Shown piece by piece: positions 8,019 through 17,100 of a stretch of DNA of 32,955 nucleotides. The first letter of the stretch is position 1. Every line of letters begins with the position of its first letter. The translations under genes were made by a program, and so were the position numbers. The notes under the pieces were generated by a model. That model was given only the letters and a program-made list of their open reading frames with translations, searched no databases and was not told the DNA's origin. The stretch spans positions 1 to 32,955 of IMG/VR virus record IMGVR_UViG_3300032516_000101; one strand, written 5' to 3'. Source of the stretch: a virus.

Positions 8019-8345
8019 ATGAATTTAAAAGAATATCAAGATTGGTCACAAAGTGTCTGTATTTATCCAAAAGATAAAGCCATTGAATATGTTGCCCTTG
8101 GTTTGGCTTCCGAATGTGGTGAACTTTGTGGAAAAATTAAGAAGATGTTAAGAGATGACAATTGTATAATAACCAACAAAAAGAAAGAAGAACTCATTGG
8201 GGAAGCAGGCGACTGTCTATTTTATCTTAGTAGAATTTGTCAAGAAACCGGAATATCATTACAACAAGCAATGGAGGACAACATAAAGAAATTAGAAGAT
8301 CGTAAAGAGCGCGGTGTTCTTGGTGGTAGTGGAGACAATCGATGA
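8019..8345 (+). CDS. mazG: MazG-like nucleotide pyrophosphohydrolase (candidate MazZ)
   Basis: A protein of 108 residues with the all-helical MazG fold signature: E32-C-G-E35 and E62-A-G-D65, the ExxE...ExxD acidic residues that bind Mg2+. Family members hydrolyse NTPs or dNTPs to NMP and pyrophosphate. In phages that use 2-aminoadenine a MazG-like enzyme (MazZ) turns dGTP into dGMP, the substrate of PurZ; a PurZ-like gene lies 4.5 kb downstream at 12843, so that role is possible but not proven by sequence. The start follows GGGG. Four bases overlap the next deaminase gene. Confidence 0.88.
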   Translation: MNLKEYQDWSQSVCIYPKDKAIEYVALGLASECGELCGKIKKMLRDDNCIITNKKKEELIGEAGDCLFYLSRICQETGISLQQAMEDNIKKLEDRKERGVLGGSGDNR

Positions 8346-8689
8346 CAGAAATGGTTAAAGCCGGACCTTGTGCTAAACAAGTGGTTGTTGCCACCATTAT
8401 AACACCAGACGGATCTTATTTTGTATCGACGAATTATTGTATATTAGCGCAAGAAACTTGTCCTCGTGTTGGAATGAAAACCGGGGAAGGATATGAGCTT
8501 TGTAAATCAATTTGTGACCAACCGGCTCATGCCGAAATAAATGTATTACAAGCTGCTGGCAACAAAGCAAAGGGTGGTAAATTGTATATCTTTGGACATA
8601 CTTATGCGTGCGATTCGTGTAAACAAGCAGCAAAAGAAGCTGGTATCGTCGAAATTATTATTGGTAATTCACCACCAATAACATCTTAG
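8342..8689 (+). CDS. dCMP/cytidine deaminase-like zinc enzyme
   Basis: A protein of 115 residues with the deaminase zinc signature: H63-A64-E65 (zinc ligand and proton shuttle Glu) and C90-x2-C93 (the other two ligands, as ACDSC, with the usual Pro before the first Cys replaced by Ala). Deoxycytidylate deaminases make dUMP for thymidylate synthesis. The overlap with mazG (ATGA) supports joint action in dNTP metabolism. An unusually long Cys-rich stretch lies before HAE (residues 33-58). The substrate could be another nucleobase, since the recognition loops are not classical. Confidence 0.82.
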   Translation: MTEMVKAGPCAKQVVVATIITPDGSYFVSTNYCILAQETCPRVGMKTGEGYELCKSICDQPAHAEINVLQAAGNKAKGGKLYIFGHTYACDSCKQAAKEAGIVEIIIGNSPPITS

Positions 8690-8732
8690 TTTTTGTGTGC
8701 TAGGCTTTTTAATAGAAAGAGGAGAATAATAA

Positions 8733-8990
8733 GTGAAAGTAAGACTGAAGAAACCAATTACTGTTTATAATCCAACAGATTTTATGCCACATGTTGTAGG
8801 TTCTGTCGGTGAAGAATATGAAGTTGAAGAAGTAAGTAAAATTTTGGAAATAGATGGTTCTAAAGTGACACTATTCGTCATGAAATTTGACACATTATTT
8901 GGTGCTCCTGTCGAAAAAGGGAAAGGTATCCCATTTCGGTCCAAAGAAAGTCTTTTTGAGTGTTGTGAAGAGATAAAAGAAGGGAAGTAA
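8733..8990 (+). CDS. Unknown small protein, GTG start
   Basis: A protein of 85 residues, probably a small beta-barrel: repeated strand patterns (KVRLKKPITVY, EEYEVEEVSKILEIDGSKVTLFVMKF) resemble SH3-like folds, but I do not recognise the family. The GTG start has a very good AGAGGAG site about eight bases upstream, which decides this start. It follows a 43-base gap after the deaminase gene with no clear terminator or promoter. Confidence 0.68.
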   Translation: MKVRLKKPITVYNPTDFMPHVVGSVGEEYEVEEVSKILEIDGSKVTLFVMKFDTLFGAPVEKGKGIPFRSKESLFECCEEIKEGK

Positions 8991-8994
8991 TAAA

Positions 8995-9264
8995 ATGGCA
9001 AAAGAAGAACAAAAAACAGGTGGCGATGATGAAATTAAAGATACAACAGACGCAATTAAAGAACTTGTTACTCGTTGTATAGAAATTGATGATTCCATTA
9101 CCAATCTACGTGAAGAAAAGAACGACATGAGGAAGGAATATTCCAAAAAGTATGGTCTTAATTTGAAAGCGATTTCTGTTGCTGTGTCTGCTGTAAAGAA
9201 AGATGTTACTGGCGAAGAATTGTCTAATATCATTGAGGCAATAGAACCAATAATGAAACATTAA
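8995..9264 (+). CDS. Small helical protein, faintly GapR/DUF2312-like
   Basis: A protein of 89 residues: an acidic N-terminal tail, then a helix-rich body containing IDDSITNLREEKNDMRKEY and LNLKAISVAVSAVKK. The pattern of a charged coiled helix (LxEEKxxxRxEY) followed by a Leu-Lys-Ala helix recalls DUF2312/GapR DNA-binding proteins, but the match is weak and not enough for a name. AAGGGAAG precedes the ATG. It is in line with the coiled-coil gene that follows. Confidence 0.65.
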   Translation: MAKEEQKTGGDDEIKDTTDAIKELVTRCIEIDDSITNLREEKNDMRKEYSKKYGLNLKAISVAVSAVKKDVTGEELSNIIEAIEPIMKH

Positions 9265-9269
9265 ACCAG

Positions 9270-9671
9270 ATGAATATAATAGATAATCTTCTTCCTAAAA
9301 TGGAAGAACGAATAAATAAACTAAAAGCAGATAACGCTAAAATAATTGATAACATATTTTCAAAATGCGTATTAACAGAGGTCATTTTTAATTCTTATAA
9401 AGAAAATTTTGAGAGCCTTTCAGAAGAATTAGATAGGGTATTGGAGCGTGACAATGGATCGTCCCCATATTCCCGATATAAAGCATTTCTTATGAAGGAA
9501 ATAGCGCACGCCGAGGACTTTCAATTAGAACTAAAACAACAATTAATTAAGGAACTCGACATGGAGAGATCTTTGAGCAGAGATACAAAAGAAGATAAAG
9601 AATTTCCGATATTGGCAATGGTCGAAGAATCAGTTGTTCAAGCACAGAAATTTTTGAAAGAGTTAAAATAA
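9270..9671 (+). CDS. Coiled-coil protein of unknown function
   Basis: A protein of 133 residues, almost entirely predicted helix: heptad-like MEERINKLKADNAKI, a SLSEELDRVLERD helix, a MKEIAHAEDFQLELKQQL helix and a final VVQAQKFLKELK. It probably oligomerises. No enzymatic motif is present. Only five bases separate it from the previous gene and three from the next, so it is part of the same transcript. Confidence 0.65.
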   Translation: MNIIDNLLPKMEERINKLKADNAKIIDNIFSKCVLTEVIFNSYKENFESLSEELDRVLERDNGSSPYSRYKAFLMKEIAHAEDFQLELKQQLIKELDMERSLSRDTKEDKEFPILAMVEESVVQAQKFLKELK

Positions 9672-9674
9672 AAC

Positions 9675-10061
9675 ATGCGACATACGATGAATTTACCAGA
9701 AAAGAATCTACAAATTCTTGCCAAGCCTCTTTTCCGAACTTGGTGGGATGTCATTGAAACATATCGTCGTCCAAATTATAAAATGCTTGGATTTAAAGAT
9801 GTGGCGCGATTGGTAAAATTGATTTTTAGAAAACCAATGACAATAAAAGAATTAGATAAAATTTTTTCATTTCCATACAACGAATATGGCGACAGGCAAA
9901 TACGTCTCACACTCGCCACATTGATAACAACAGGTGTGGTAGAAGCAACTCGACGATTAAAATATTGTAATGGTCGACCTCCATATCAATATGAGTCGAA
10001 ATATAAAACAATAACCGAGGCTGAATCAAACTCTTTTTGGAAAGTGACAACAAAGAAATGA
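9675..10061 (+). CDS. Probable winged-helix DNA-binding protein
   Basis: A protein of 128 residues (127 after a possible alternative start at ATG 9687 is discounted). The central part reads as a winged helix: MTIKELDKIFSFP (helix 1-2), RQIRLTLATLITTGVVEAT (recognition helix and turn) and RRLKYCNGRPPYQYE (the wing). This arrangement is common in phage transcription regulators. No effector domain is seen. The stop TGA overlaps the start of the next methyltransferase (ATGA). Confidence 0.62.
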   Translation: MRHTMNLPEKNLQILAKPLFRTWWDVIETYRRPNYKMLGFKDVARLVKLIFRKPMTIKELDKIFSFPYNEYGDRQIRLTLATLITTGVVEATRRLKYCNGRPPYQYESKYKTITEAESNSFWKVTTKK

Positions 10062-10705
10062 CAAGGAACTGGGCTTCTTTCTGGTCAGATTCGAACAATG
10101 ATACCGAAATTAAAAGGTTGGCAGAAATTTTTGATTATTTGCCGGAATGGGTCGGCAGATCGATCCTTAATCAAATTGATGCGAGGAAAGATCATTTAAT
10201 TGCGGAGTTTGGGTGCGGTAATGGTGCTTTACTTTCTTTTATTGAGGGTAAAGATTCTAAAGAAGGTCGCACCGTTGGTATAGATTTTTCAAAGAGGTGT
10301 ATAGACAATAATTTATCGTCAAAAAATTCCCTACTTCTCAATGATGACGTTTGTAATGTGGAACTCAAAAGTGAATCTGTCGATAGATCTTTTTGTTATT
10401 CATTATTCAATTATCTAACCATCGATGAAGCGACTGCGGCACTTAAAGAAATGTTGAGAGTTACAAAGGTTGGCGGCTTTGTTCTTGTGGGTAATGTGAT
10501 CAGGCGTGAATTTGCCGATGTAATGGACATGAAACTCAATGGAATTCGCTGCCCACAGTTTGACATGGATTTTAATAATAACATTCTATCGAACATGGCA
10601 GAAGAAGCTACATCGGATAAATCAAAACATATTGTTTATGACAATGATGTTCTTGGCTATGAGAATAGTAAACTGACTTCGAATCTTTTAATTTGGAAAT
10701 TGTGA
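10058..10705 (+). CDS. Class I SAM-dependent methyltransferase
   Basis: A protein of 215 residues. The glycine-rich SAM loop EFGCGNG (50-56) is followed by VGIDFS (the acidic ribose-binding position), DDVCN, a YSLFNYL segment and LKEMLRVTKVGGFVLVGN, the typical order of Rossmann methyltransferase motifs seen in UbiE/Methyltransf_11 proteins. The substrate cannot be read. ATG 10058 overlaps the previous TGA; an in-frame TTG at 10037 would add seven residues. Phage enzymes of this type often act on small molecules, sugars or caps of modified bases. Confidence 0.82.
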   Translation: MTRNWASFWSDSNNDTEIKRLAEIFDYLPEWVGRSILNQIDARKDHLIAEFGCGNGALLSFIEGKDSKEGRTVGIDFSKRCIDNNLSSKNSLLLNDDVCNVELKSESVDRSFCYSLFNYLTIDEATAALKEMLRVTKVGGFVLVGNVIRREFADVMDMKLNGIRCPQFDMDFNNNILSNMAEEATSDKSKHIVYDNDVLGYENSKLTSNLLIWKL

Positions 10706-10717
10706 GGAAACACAAAA

Positions 10718-10993
10718 ATGAAAATTGACGATCTAAGTAAGACTTTAAAATTACTCATCGAAAAAGATCCGGCGCGAATGATTGTTGCCGAGTTTATTTT
10801 TGACGCAACATCACCATTACTTGAAAATAATCTTAATCTTACATATAATCATTTTACCAAATGGAATGTTACAGTAGATTCCACGATAAGAAGCAACACA
10901 GAATATCGTGTTTTGTGTGGGAGCATACAAGCAAAAATCTGTAGTAATATAATTGAAGATTGCCTAGCCCTTAAATCAATTTTATTGAAATAG
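10718..10993 (+). CDS. Unknown small protein
   Basis: A protein of 91 residues with an N-terminal helix (LSKTLKLLIEK), a central mixed region with several Asn and Thr residues, and a C-terminal helix containing two Cys. No family is recognised. GAGGAAA lies ten bases before the ATG, a good ribosome site. It lies in the run of small early genes. Confidence 0.62.
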   Translation: MKIDDLSKTLKLLIEKDPARMIVAEFIFDATSPLLENNLNLTYNHFTKWNVTVDSTIRSNTEYRVLCGSIQAKICSNIIEDCLALKSILLK

Positions 10994-11009
10994 GATAAAA
11001 TAGCAACAA

Positions 11010-11345
11010 ATGTATCCAAAAGAAATAACTACGGAACAGGAATTTTTAGGACTTAATTATTGTATTCGGGAGATAGCGAAAGAATTGCTTCGTCAGACGG
11101 AACATGTGATAAAGCTTCACGAGAGCAGGGACAATACCTATCATGGTCCCGATACCATTGAAAAATGTATGCGTAATTGGGTTAAAAGCTCCATTATGAA
11201 ATCGGCAATGGAAATTGTTTTGTCAACACAAAATTTTGTTCGTGAGCATCTGAGCGATCACATAGACATTTATACCCAAACATATGATAGTGAAGAAAAG
11301 AAACTTTACCGACCAAAAAGAATAAAGAAAATTAGAAAGGATTAA
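11010..11345 (+). CDS. Unknown small helical protein
   Basis: A protein of 111 residues, mostly helical (IREIAKELLRQTEHVIKLHE and a helix around SSIMKSAMEIVLSTQNFV), ending in a very basic tail (YRPKRIKKIRKD) that could bind nucleic acid. No family is recognised. Two bases separate it from the next gene. Confidence 0.62.
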   Translation: MYPKEITTEQEFLGLNYCIREIAKELLRQTEHVIKLHESRDNTYHGPDTIEKCMRNWVKSSIMKSAMEIVLSTQNFVREHLSDHIDIYTQTYDSEEKKLYRPKRIKKIRKD

Positions 11346-11347
11346 AC

Positions 11348-11707
11348 ATGTCTAGCAATTTAATGAAACACGCAGTTCGTGAAATGAAATTGGCCGGATT
11401 ACACAAGAAAAATTCAAATTATGACGGAGATATTTATAAATGTGTTTTAGACCTTGTTAAAGCACATGCCGAACATGACCATAGTGGTGGGAGTCATGAT
11501 TTAACTTTGTCTGTGTTTAATAGAGTAATTAATTTTCAAAATTTGTCGCCACTTACAAATAATCCAAAAGAATGGATGAATGTCGGTGAAAAGATGTGGC
11601 AATCGACCCGATGTTCAGATGCGTTTAGTGAAGATAGTGGGCAAACGTGGTATTCGGTAGATGATAAAAAACGAAAGACCCATAAATCGGTAGATTTCGG
11701 GGAATAA
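11348..11707 (+). CDS. Phage protein with HDHSGGS and PLTNNPxEW motifs
   Basis: A protein of 119 residues. Two segments look like a conserved phage protein of unknown function: a His-rich EHDHSGGSHDLTLSVFNR, and LSPLTNNPKEWMNVG followed by WQSTRCSDAFSEDSG and a Tyr-containing strand. I recall this pattern from hypothetical proteins of large phages but cannot name a family. The His and Asp residues could bind a metal. ATG 11348 directly follows the previous gene. Confidence 0.7.
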   Translation: MSSNLMKHAVREMKLAGLHKKNSNYDGDIYKCVLDLVKAHAEHDHSGGSHDLTLSVFNRVINFQNLSPLTNNPKEWMNVGEKMWQSTRCSDAFSEDSGQTWYSVDDKKRKTHKSVDFGE

Positions 11708-11715
11708 TAGGAATA

Positions 11716-11982
11716 ATGTGGTGGCCGTTTAAGAAGAAGCCAATCACAAAAATAGAAAAGAAAGAAGAGGAGAGTGAAGGGATGACAACGCAAACCGTAG
11801 AGCAACAGGTAAAATCATTGAAAGTGGTAATTAAAGATTTGGAAAAGGACAACCAAAAACTCAATATGGATGTCGGTAATTTGCAGGAGCAAGTTACTAG
11901 ATTAACAAAAGCTGTTGAATTTCTTAGGGATGCTATGCCATCATTGACACCGAATAGACCGGCACCAACGACTCGGCGGTAA
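11716..11982 (+). CDS. Small coiled-coil protein with basic/aromatic N-terminus
   Basis: A protein of 88 residues. It opens with MWWPFKKKP, a short aromatic-basic stretch that may touch a membrane surface. Residues 30-75 form a clear coiled coil (VEQQVKSLKVVIKDLEKD and NLQEQVTRLTKAVEFL), and the C-terminus is a Pro/Thr/Arg tail. AGGAAT precedes the ATG. Function unknown; a small multimeric scaffold or membrane-associated adaptor is possible. Confidence 0.65.
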   Translation: MWWPFKKKPITKIEKKEEESEGMTTQTVEQQVKSLKVVIKDLEKDNQKLNMDVGNLQEQVTRLTKAVEFLRDAMPSLTPNRPAPTTRR

Positions 11983-11988
11983 ATCGCC

Positions 11989-12168
11989 ATGATTGTTAAG
12001 TGTCTTGATTGCGCCATTGTATATGAACGGAAGTCCGATAGTGAAAAATGTTGTGATAAGTGTGTCTGTTTGATAGAATGTCCAAATTGTGGTTGTAAAA
12101 ATTTTGAGAAGATAAATAAAACCGAAGCAAAAGAACCGGCAACTAAGAAACAGATATTACATGATTAG
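11989..12168 (+). CDS. 59-residue cysteine-rich zinc-ribbon-like protein
   Basis: A short open frame from ATG 11989 to TAG 12166-12168 gives 59 residues with nine cysteines, including CLDC (5-8), CCDKCVC (21-27) and CPNCGC (31-36). This pattern is that of a one- or two-site zinc ribbon. It fills the space between its neighbours exactly (six bases after the previous stop, nine before the next start), and codon use resembles the neighbours. No clear ribosome site is seen, so translation may be coupled to the preceding gene. Function unknown; nucleic-acid or protein binding is usual for such ribbons. Confidence 0.65.
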   Translation: MIVKCLDCAIVYERKSDSEKCCDKCVCLIECPNCGCKNFEKINKTEAKEPATKKQILHD

Positions 12169-12177
12169 GAGATAGAA

Positions 12178-12534
12178 GTGTCAACTAAAGAAACAATTAA
12201 ATTGTGTGACATGGCCCAAAAGATATATAATACAGTTAATGGTGGGTTGGAAAATAAATCATTAGAAGAGCAAGTATATCTGTGGTTTTGGATGAACGAA
12301 CAATGTCGTCATGTTGAAGATGTGGACATTATGACTAGCGATCTAAACAAGCTAGACAAAATAATAAATGATCCGGGTAGACGGGTCATTGATGTTGAAA
12401 CAGCCAAAGCCATGAGGCAGTTTTTATCAGAGGAATTAAAACGACATAAAGATGAATTAGAAAACATTAGTAGGAGAATGCTAAATTTTAATCTTGTGTC
12501 ATCGATTCCTGCGATAAGAGTCGAAGTAGAATGA
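12178..12534 (+). CDS. Unknown helical protein, GTG start
   Basis: A protein of 118 residues. GTG 12178 is chosen because AGGAGA lies seven bases upstream. It is mainly helical (LCDMAQKIYNTV, LEEQVYLWFWMNEQC, AKAMRQFLSEELKRHKDELENISRRML), so it may form a helical bundle. No known motif. Confidence 0.65.
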   Translation: MSTKETIKLCDMAQKIYNTVNGGLENKSLEEQVYLWFWMNEQCRHVEDVDIMTSDLNKLDKIINDPGRRVIDVETAKAMRQFLSEELKRHKDELENISRRMLNFNLVSSIPAIRVEVE

Positions 12535-12544
12535 CAGACGGAAA

Positions 12545-12841
12545 ATGTTGGAATTTGAAAAGCCCCGTATTAATGTTTATTCAGCCTGCGATAAAGAGGG
12601 ACATCCGATAGGCGGAAAATGTATATTATGTAATTGTTCTCCGACCGATATGCGGATTGAAGGTGAAGTTAACGGATTTCTACATACAAATTGTTGGTAC
12701 TTCGTGAGACAATATTCGCAAAATTTACAATACACATTTGGCGAGGCACTAGAACAAATAAGAAATAGATTATTTAGAGAAGAACAAAAGAAGGAAGAAA
12801 CAACAACGAAGGGGGCAACGGAAATGGTTGGTGGATGTTAA
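12545..12841 (+). CDS. Small protein with treble-clef-like zinc site
   Basis: A protein of 98 residues. C26-x2-C29 and H47-x2-C50 (GKCILC and HTNC) make a plausible CCHC zinc site of treble-clef type, followed by a helix and a charged Glu/Lys-rich tail. No family is assigned. The stop TAA overlaps the likely ribosome-site region of the PurZ-like gene; the ATG of the next gene is two bases after the stop. Confidence 0.65.
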   Translation: MLEFEKPRINVYSACDKEGHPIGGKCILCNCSPTDMRIEGEVNGFLHTNCWYFVRQYSQNLQYTFGEALEQIRNRLFREEQKKEETTTKGATEMVGGC

Positions 12842-12842
12842 T

Positions 12843-14084
12843 ATGGCGTTTGATACCGATTTCTTTTTTACGCCGGGAAAACTCTCAATAGTGGCTGATG
12901 GAACATATGGATCATCGGGGAAGGGGTCGCTTGCGTCATTTTTAACAGAACATGCTGATTATCAATTTGCTTGTAACACTTTTTCCGCCCAAGCAGGACA
13001 CTGGGTGAGACTCGACCCGACAGAGCCAAATAAGCCGGGACGAACTTATTTTTACCAATCACTTAATAGTTGTGCCTATCAAAAGGACAAATATGAGAAA
13101 TTGTATATTGGTCCAGACGCAGCTATCGAATTTCCAGCACTTATGCGCGAAATAGAGGAGAATAACATCCCAGTCAAAAAATTGGGAATCCATCCTCTCT
13201 GCACAATCTTGCAGGACAAGGACAGCGCCTACGAGAGAGGAGAAGTAGATTATGAAGGGAATCCGCTGTCAAATCGTGGTGATGGCACAATGAAATTCGG
13301 GTCAACAGCGCACGGAGTTGCTCCTTGTAGAACCAGAAAAATGCTGCGAAGGCAAGATACCATTCTGGCCAAAGATTTTGTTGCTCTTGAAGAAATGATT
13401 TGTGATGTTGAGCGGGAAATAATGGATCGACTCGACAAGGGTCAAAAGGGTCTTCTTGAAATTGCTCAAGGATTTCCGCTTAGCTTAAATTACAAGTTTT
13501 ATCCAGCCACAACATCAAGAAATGTTACCGTATCGGCAGCCCTCGACGGAATGATGCTACCACCAATTTATGCTGGAAATGTAATGTTGAACTTCAGAAC
13601 TTTTCCAATTCGCATAGCCAATGATAAATATATTGGTGACGATGGTAAATTTTTAACCTGGGCCGAAATTCAACAATACGACAAAGAGGATAAAAAATAT
13701 CAAATTTACAAAGGAACTTCTGGCGGTTGGTATGATGATCAAGAAGAAACGACTTGGGAAGAAATAACAAAAAGCAGCGGCGCAGTAGAAAAAATCCAAG
13801 AATTGACGAGCGTAACTAAGATGCCCCGTCGCGTAGCAACCTGGAGCAAACAATGTTTGATTGATGCCGTTAAATATAATAGAACACACGGAAGGATGTT
13901 TATAAGTATCAATTTTTTAAACTATGTCCAAAATGACATTCTTGGTTATCGAGGTGACAGTATCAAAGAATTCCCAAAATGTATTGAGTGGATTAATAAA
14001 AATTTGTGTGATCTGGATAAATTGAGTGCTGAACTTAAAATATTAGGCACTGGACCTAAAACAGACGATAAGATTCTTTTTTAA
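12843..14084 (+). CDS. purZ: Adenylosuccinate synthetase homologue, PurZ-like (Asp to Ser in the P-loop)
   Basis: A protein of 413 residues, slightly shorter than PurA (about 430). It aligns along its whole length: YGSSGKGS (22-29) for PurA WGDEGKGK, QAGHW for NAGHT (general acid His kept), GSTAHGVAPCRTRKMLRR for GTTGRGIGPAYEDKVARR, AQGFPLSLNYKFYPATTSRN for [20 protein letters not shown], and a C-terminal GTGPKTDD for STGPDRTE. The catalytic base Asp13 of PurA is Ser24 here. That change is a mark of PurZ, which condenses dGMP with aspartate on the way to 2-aminoadenine (Z) nucleotides; host PurB finishes the reaction. The start ATG 12843 has GGTGGA upstream; in-frame TTG 12828 is an alternative. 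MazG at 8019 could supply dGMP. No DatZ-like gene is certain in this window. Confidence 0.85.
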   Translation: MAFDTDFFFTPGKLSIVADGTYGSSGKGSLASFLTEHADYQFACNTFSAQAGHWVRLDPTEPNKPGRTYFYQSLNSCAYQKDKYEKLYIGPDAAIEFPALMREIEENNIPVKKLGIHPLCTILQDKDSAYERGEVDYEGNPLSNRGDGTMKFGSTAHGVAPCRTRKMLRRQDTILAKDFVALEEMICDVEREIMDRLDKGQKGLLEIAQGFPLSLNYKFYPATTSRNVTVSAALDGMMLPPIYAGNVMLNFRTFPIRIANDKYIGDDGKFLTWAEIQQYDKEDKKYQIYKGTSGGWYDDQEETTWEEITKSSGAVEKIQELTSVTKMPRRVATWSKQCLIDAVKYNRTHGRMFISINFLNYVQNDILGYRGDSIKEFPKCIEWINKNLCDLDKLSAELKILGTGPKTDDKILF

Positions 14085-14087
14085 TTC

Positions 14088-14102
14088 ATAATTAATTTAT
14101 GA
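14088..14102 (+). promoter_or_regulatory. Candidate late promoter / leaderless start, ATAATTAATTTATGA
   Basis: The 15 bases ATAATTAATTTATGA, including the start codon ATG 14099, are identical to 24491-24505 in front of another large tail gene. No Shine-Dalgarno sequence lies between the motif and either ATG, and no -35 hexamer is seen. ATAATTAA also precedes the genes at 20474, 22258 and 31056. This fits a -10-only late promoter as used by T4 gp55-type sigma factors, with an almost leaderless message. It is inference from position and repetition only. Confidence 0.4.
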
Positions 14103-17100
14103 CTTCTTCTCCTTCTTATCGTGGTCACGATTATCCCGTAGATTTATCTTTTCTTAGTTCATCCGCCGAGCAATCGGCAATTCTTGAAAGTTATTTAAGA
14201 TCATGCGAGGATCCCGGAGAGAAAATAAATTATTCCGATTGGTCTAATTTCAATACATTCTCCTCGTGCTACAACAGATACAATATTTTCTTGTGGCGAT
14301 TATTTAACGAGTATGATAGGACTTGGAGTTGGGATGAGTATTTGAATTGGTGGGACAAACTCAATGGTTATGAGAAATATGCTTTTAAACAATACCCATC
14401 ATATACTGGGCATTTTTATAATAGTGGATCAAATTCCTATGTAGTTGGAGTTGATTATGAAAACAAAATGTCTCTCACTTCCTCTGATAATGCTCTGTCC
14501 ATAGAATTCTGCTGCCAATTAACTTCATCTTATGCTCCTGGCTTTCCAGATCAATATATGGTTAAGCGGGGCAGAAATATCGATCAGGCGTATTATGAAG
14601 TTTTCTTATCGGCTTCGGATCATGTCCTTTGTTCTCTTTCGTCAAGCGAGATGATTTTCAGAGTTCAATCGGGTTCTGTTGTTTTTTCCGCGTCTTGCCC
14701 ATTTTCGAGTTCTTACTACAATGTCGGACATCATTTTGCTTTTTGTTACTCTTCTGCTGGTGCCGAAACGAGGGCCTATGTCGATGGCACTCTCGCTCTT
14801 GTAACTTCTTCGAGTCCAATCGGTTCTCTTGTTCTACAGACTGGATCGTCCGGTTATAGTCCGTCAGTTTATATTGGCACGCGTTGTCCTGAGCCTCCTC
14901 CTGGCCCGGCAATTGGAGAATATCTTGAGGGATCGGTTGATGAATTAAGGATTTGGAACTCTTACAGAACGGCAGATCAAATTGCCGAATACTATAATCG
15001 ACACATTCATTGGGAGCCAGAACTTATTCTTTATGCTAAATTTAATGAGCCGCACTACATAACAGCCGATGGATCACCATATAATGTCGTCTATGATTAT
15101 GCTAAGAAACCCATAGACCTTCGCATCCAAAATTACAGTATTGTAAACAAGGTATCTGGTTCATTGGTGATGGCCGATGGCTATGATCATTATGATCCGA
15201 TCATTCTCGAAGATTACCCAGATGTTATAACCCATATTAATGAGGTATGGGCGTCAGCGAAAGAGTTTGATGCCACAAACAGGTATCTTATCACAAATTT
15301 AATTCCGCAATCCTATATCGACGAAGAGGAAATTGCCAAGTCGTATAATTTGACCAATCTTCTTTATGTTTTTGCTCGTCAACTCGATGAAATGAAGGTT
15401 CATATTCAGGAAATTGGAAATTTTAATAATGCTGAATTTGTTCCATATAAACTTCTTCAAACGGCAATTAAGCTATATGGTTTTGAATCATTCGACAATT
15501 TCCCGATGGCCACGATTGGTGATTATTTAACTCGACATTCAGCAAGCAACGACATAATATATTCTGTAAGAGAAGTAAACGATATTTTCTGGAGAAATCT
15601 ATTATCAAATATTTCTTATATTTACAAAACCAAAGGAACAAAAGAATCGATTAATTCCTTCCTTCATTGTGTTGGGCTTAATGAGGAAATAGTTTCAATA
15701 AAAGATTATGACTCGACATATTCTTATCCGATTACAAGTTCATATGTAAACAAGACAAGATATTCCAAAGTCCTTAATTTTGGCGGAAGACCAGATAATG
15801 AGGACATAGAGGGAACAAATATATACTCGACGGCATCTTATTTCGCCATTTCCGCATCACAATTGTCGTATACAGCCCAACCAATATATATAAACATAGA
15901 ACAATTAATATCATTTAAACCATATATGTATTATGAGTCCGGAACTTTTTATGAAAAAATTGTAACGAGTCAGCCGAATATAGAAACCGGGTCGTTGTGG
16001 GGAATAAAATCGAACATTGTGGGCGGCTACAGTGAGTATTGTTTGTTGTTCGTGCGCGATATCACATCATCGTTTGGTCAAATAGTATTAAGGACAAGTT
16101 CTTCCATTGATGGTGATATATATAATTTGACCACTCCAATGCTGGACATTTTTAATGGTGATTATTATAATGTAGTGTGGAGGATGGATTTAAGTCCGAT
16201 TATTCCCACGCACAATGTCGATATAAGGAAACTCGGTAGTGATGGGGAACCGGAGTTGATTTATTCGGGATCTACAGCATTTGAACCCACATTTAACGAT
16301 CCCGCTATTTACATTGGTGCTTTTACAGGTAGTAGTGTCTCGACATATAGAAACACCGAAACTACACAAACAGAAGTAAGATTGTGTAACTACCCTTTGT
16401 TGGATGAGGATCTTGATGCCCACTGCAAAAATTATACGTCCGTGGGAATGAGAGATCCGGAAAGTCAATATGTGAGTTTATTTTGCCACTGGATCTTAGA
16501 TGATGGGATACAATCAACAGCGGCAGGAACAATTGATGGCATAACAAATTATAGTTCATATAAATCATCATTGGATGTAACTGGGTCGTTATTTGCTCCG
16601 TCAACTACCGGCAATTTCTATTATCATCTTTTTGAATATAATCACCTGTGTCCGGATGTTTCCCTTAAATATAACACGAACGAAATAATCTATGGGGATC
16701 ACGACAAAATAAATACTGATTTTGATCGGGTGGATATGTTATCGGTTGAATATAATGCGATAGATGCTTTAAATGAGGATCAGACAAGATTGTTTAGCAA
16801 TATGAATAAAATGAGCAATTTAATTGGTGTTCCAATTCTTGCCCACCACAACAATTATGACTTAAAAGGCATAAACGATGCTTATTTTACAAGATTATCT
16901 GGAAGCGTGTCATTTGTGAATTATTTCAACAACATCGCTGGGGTCGACAAGTTTTATATGAGAATAATTGAGAAATTGATACCGGCAAGGTCCTATTTTA
17001 TTGGCGAAGAGAAAATAATAGAGAGCCACATGTTGGAAAGAAATAAGGAAGTGACAAATCTTTCAAAAGAAACAACGGTATATAGAGACCTGGGGGCAAG

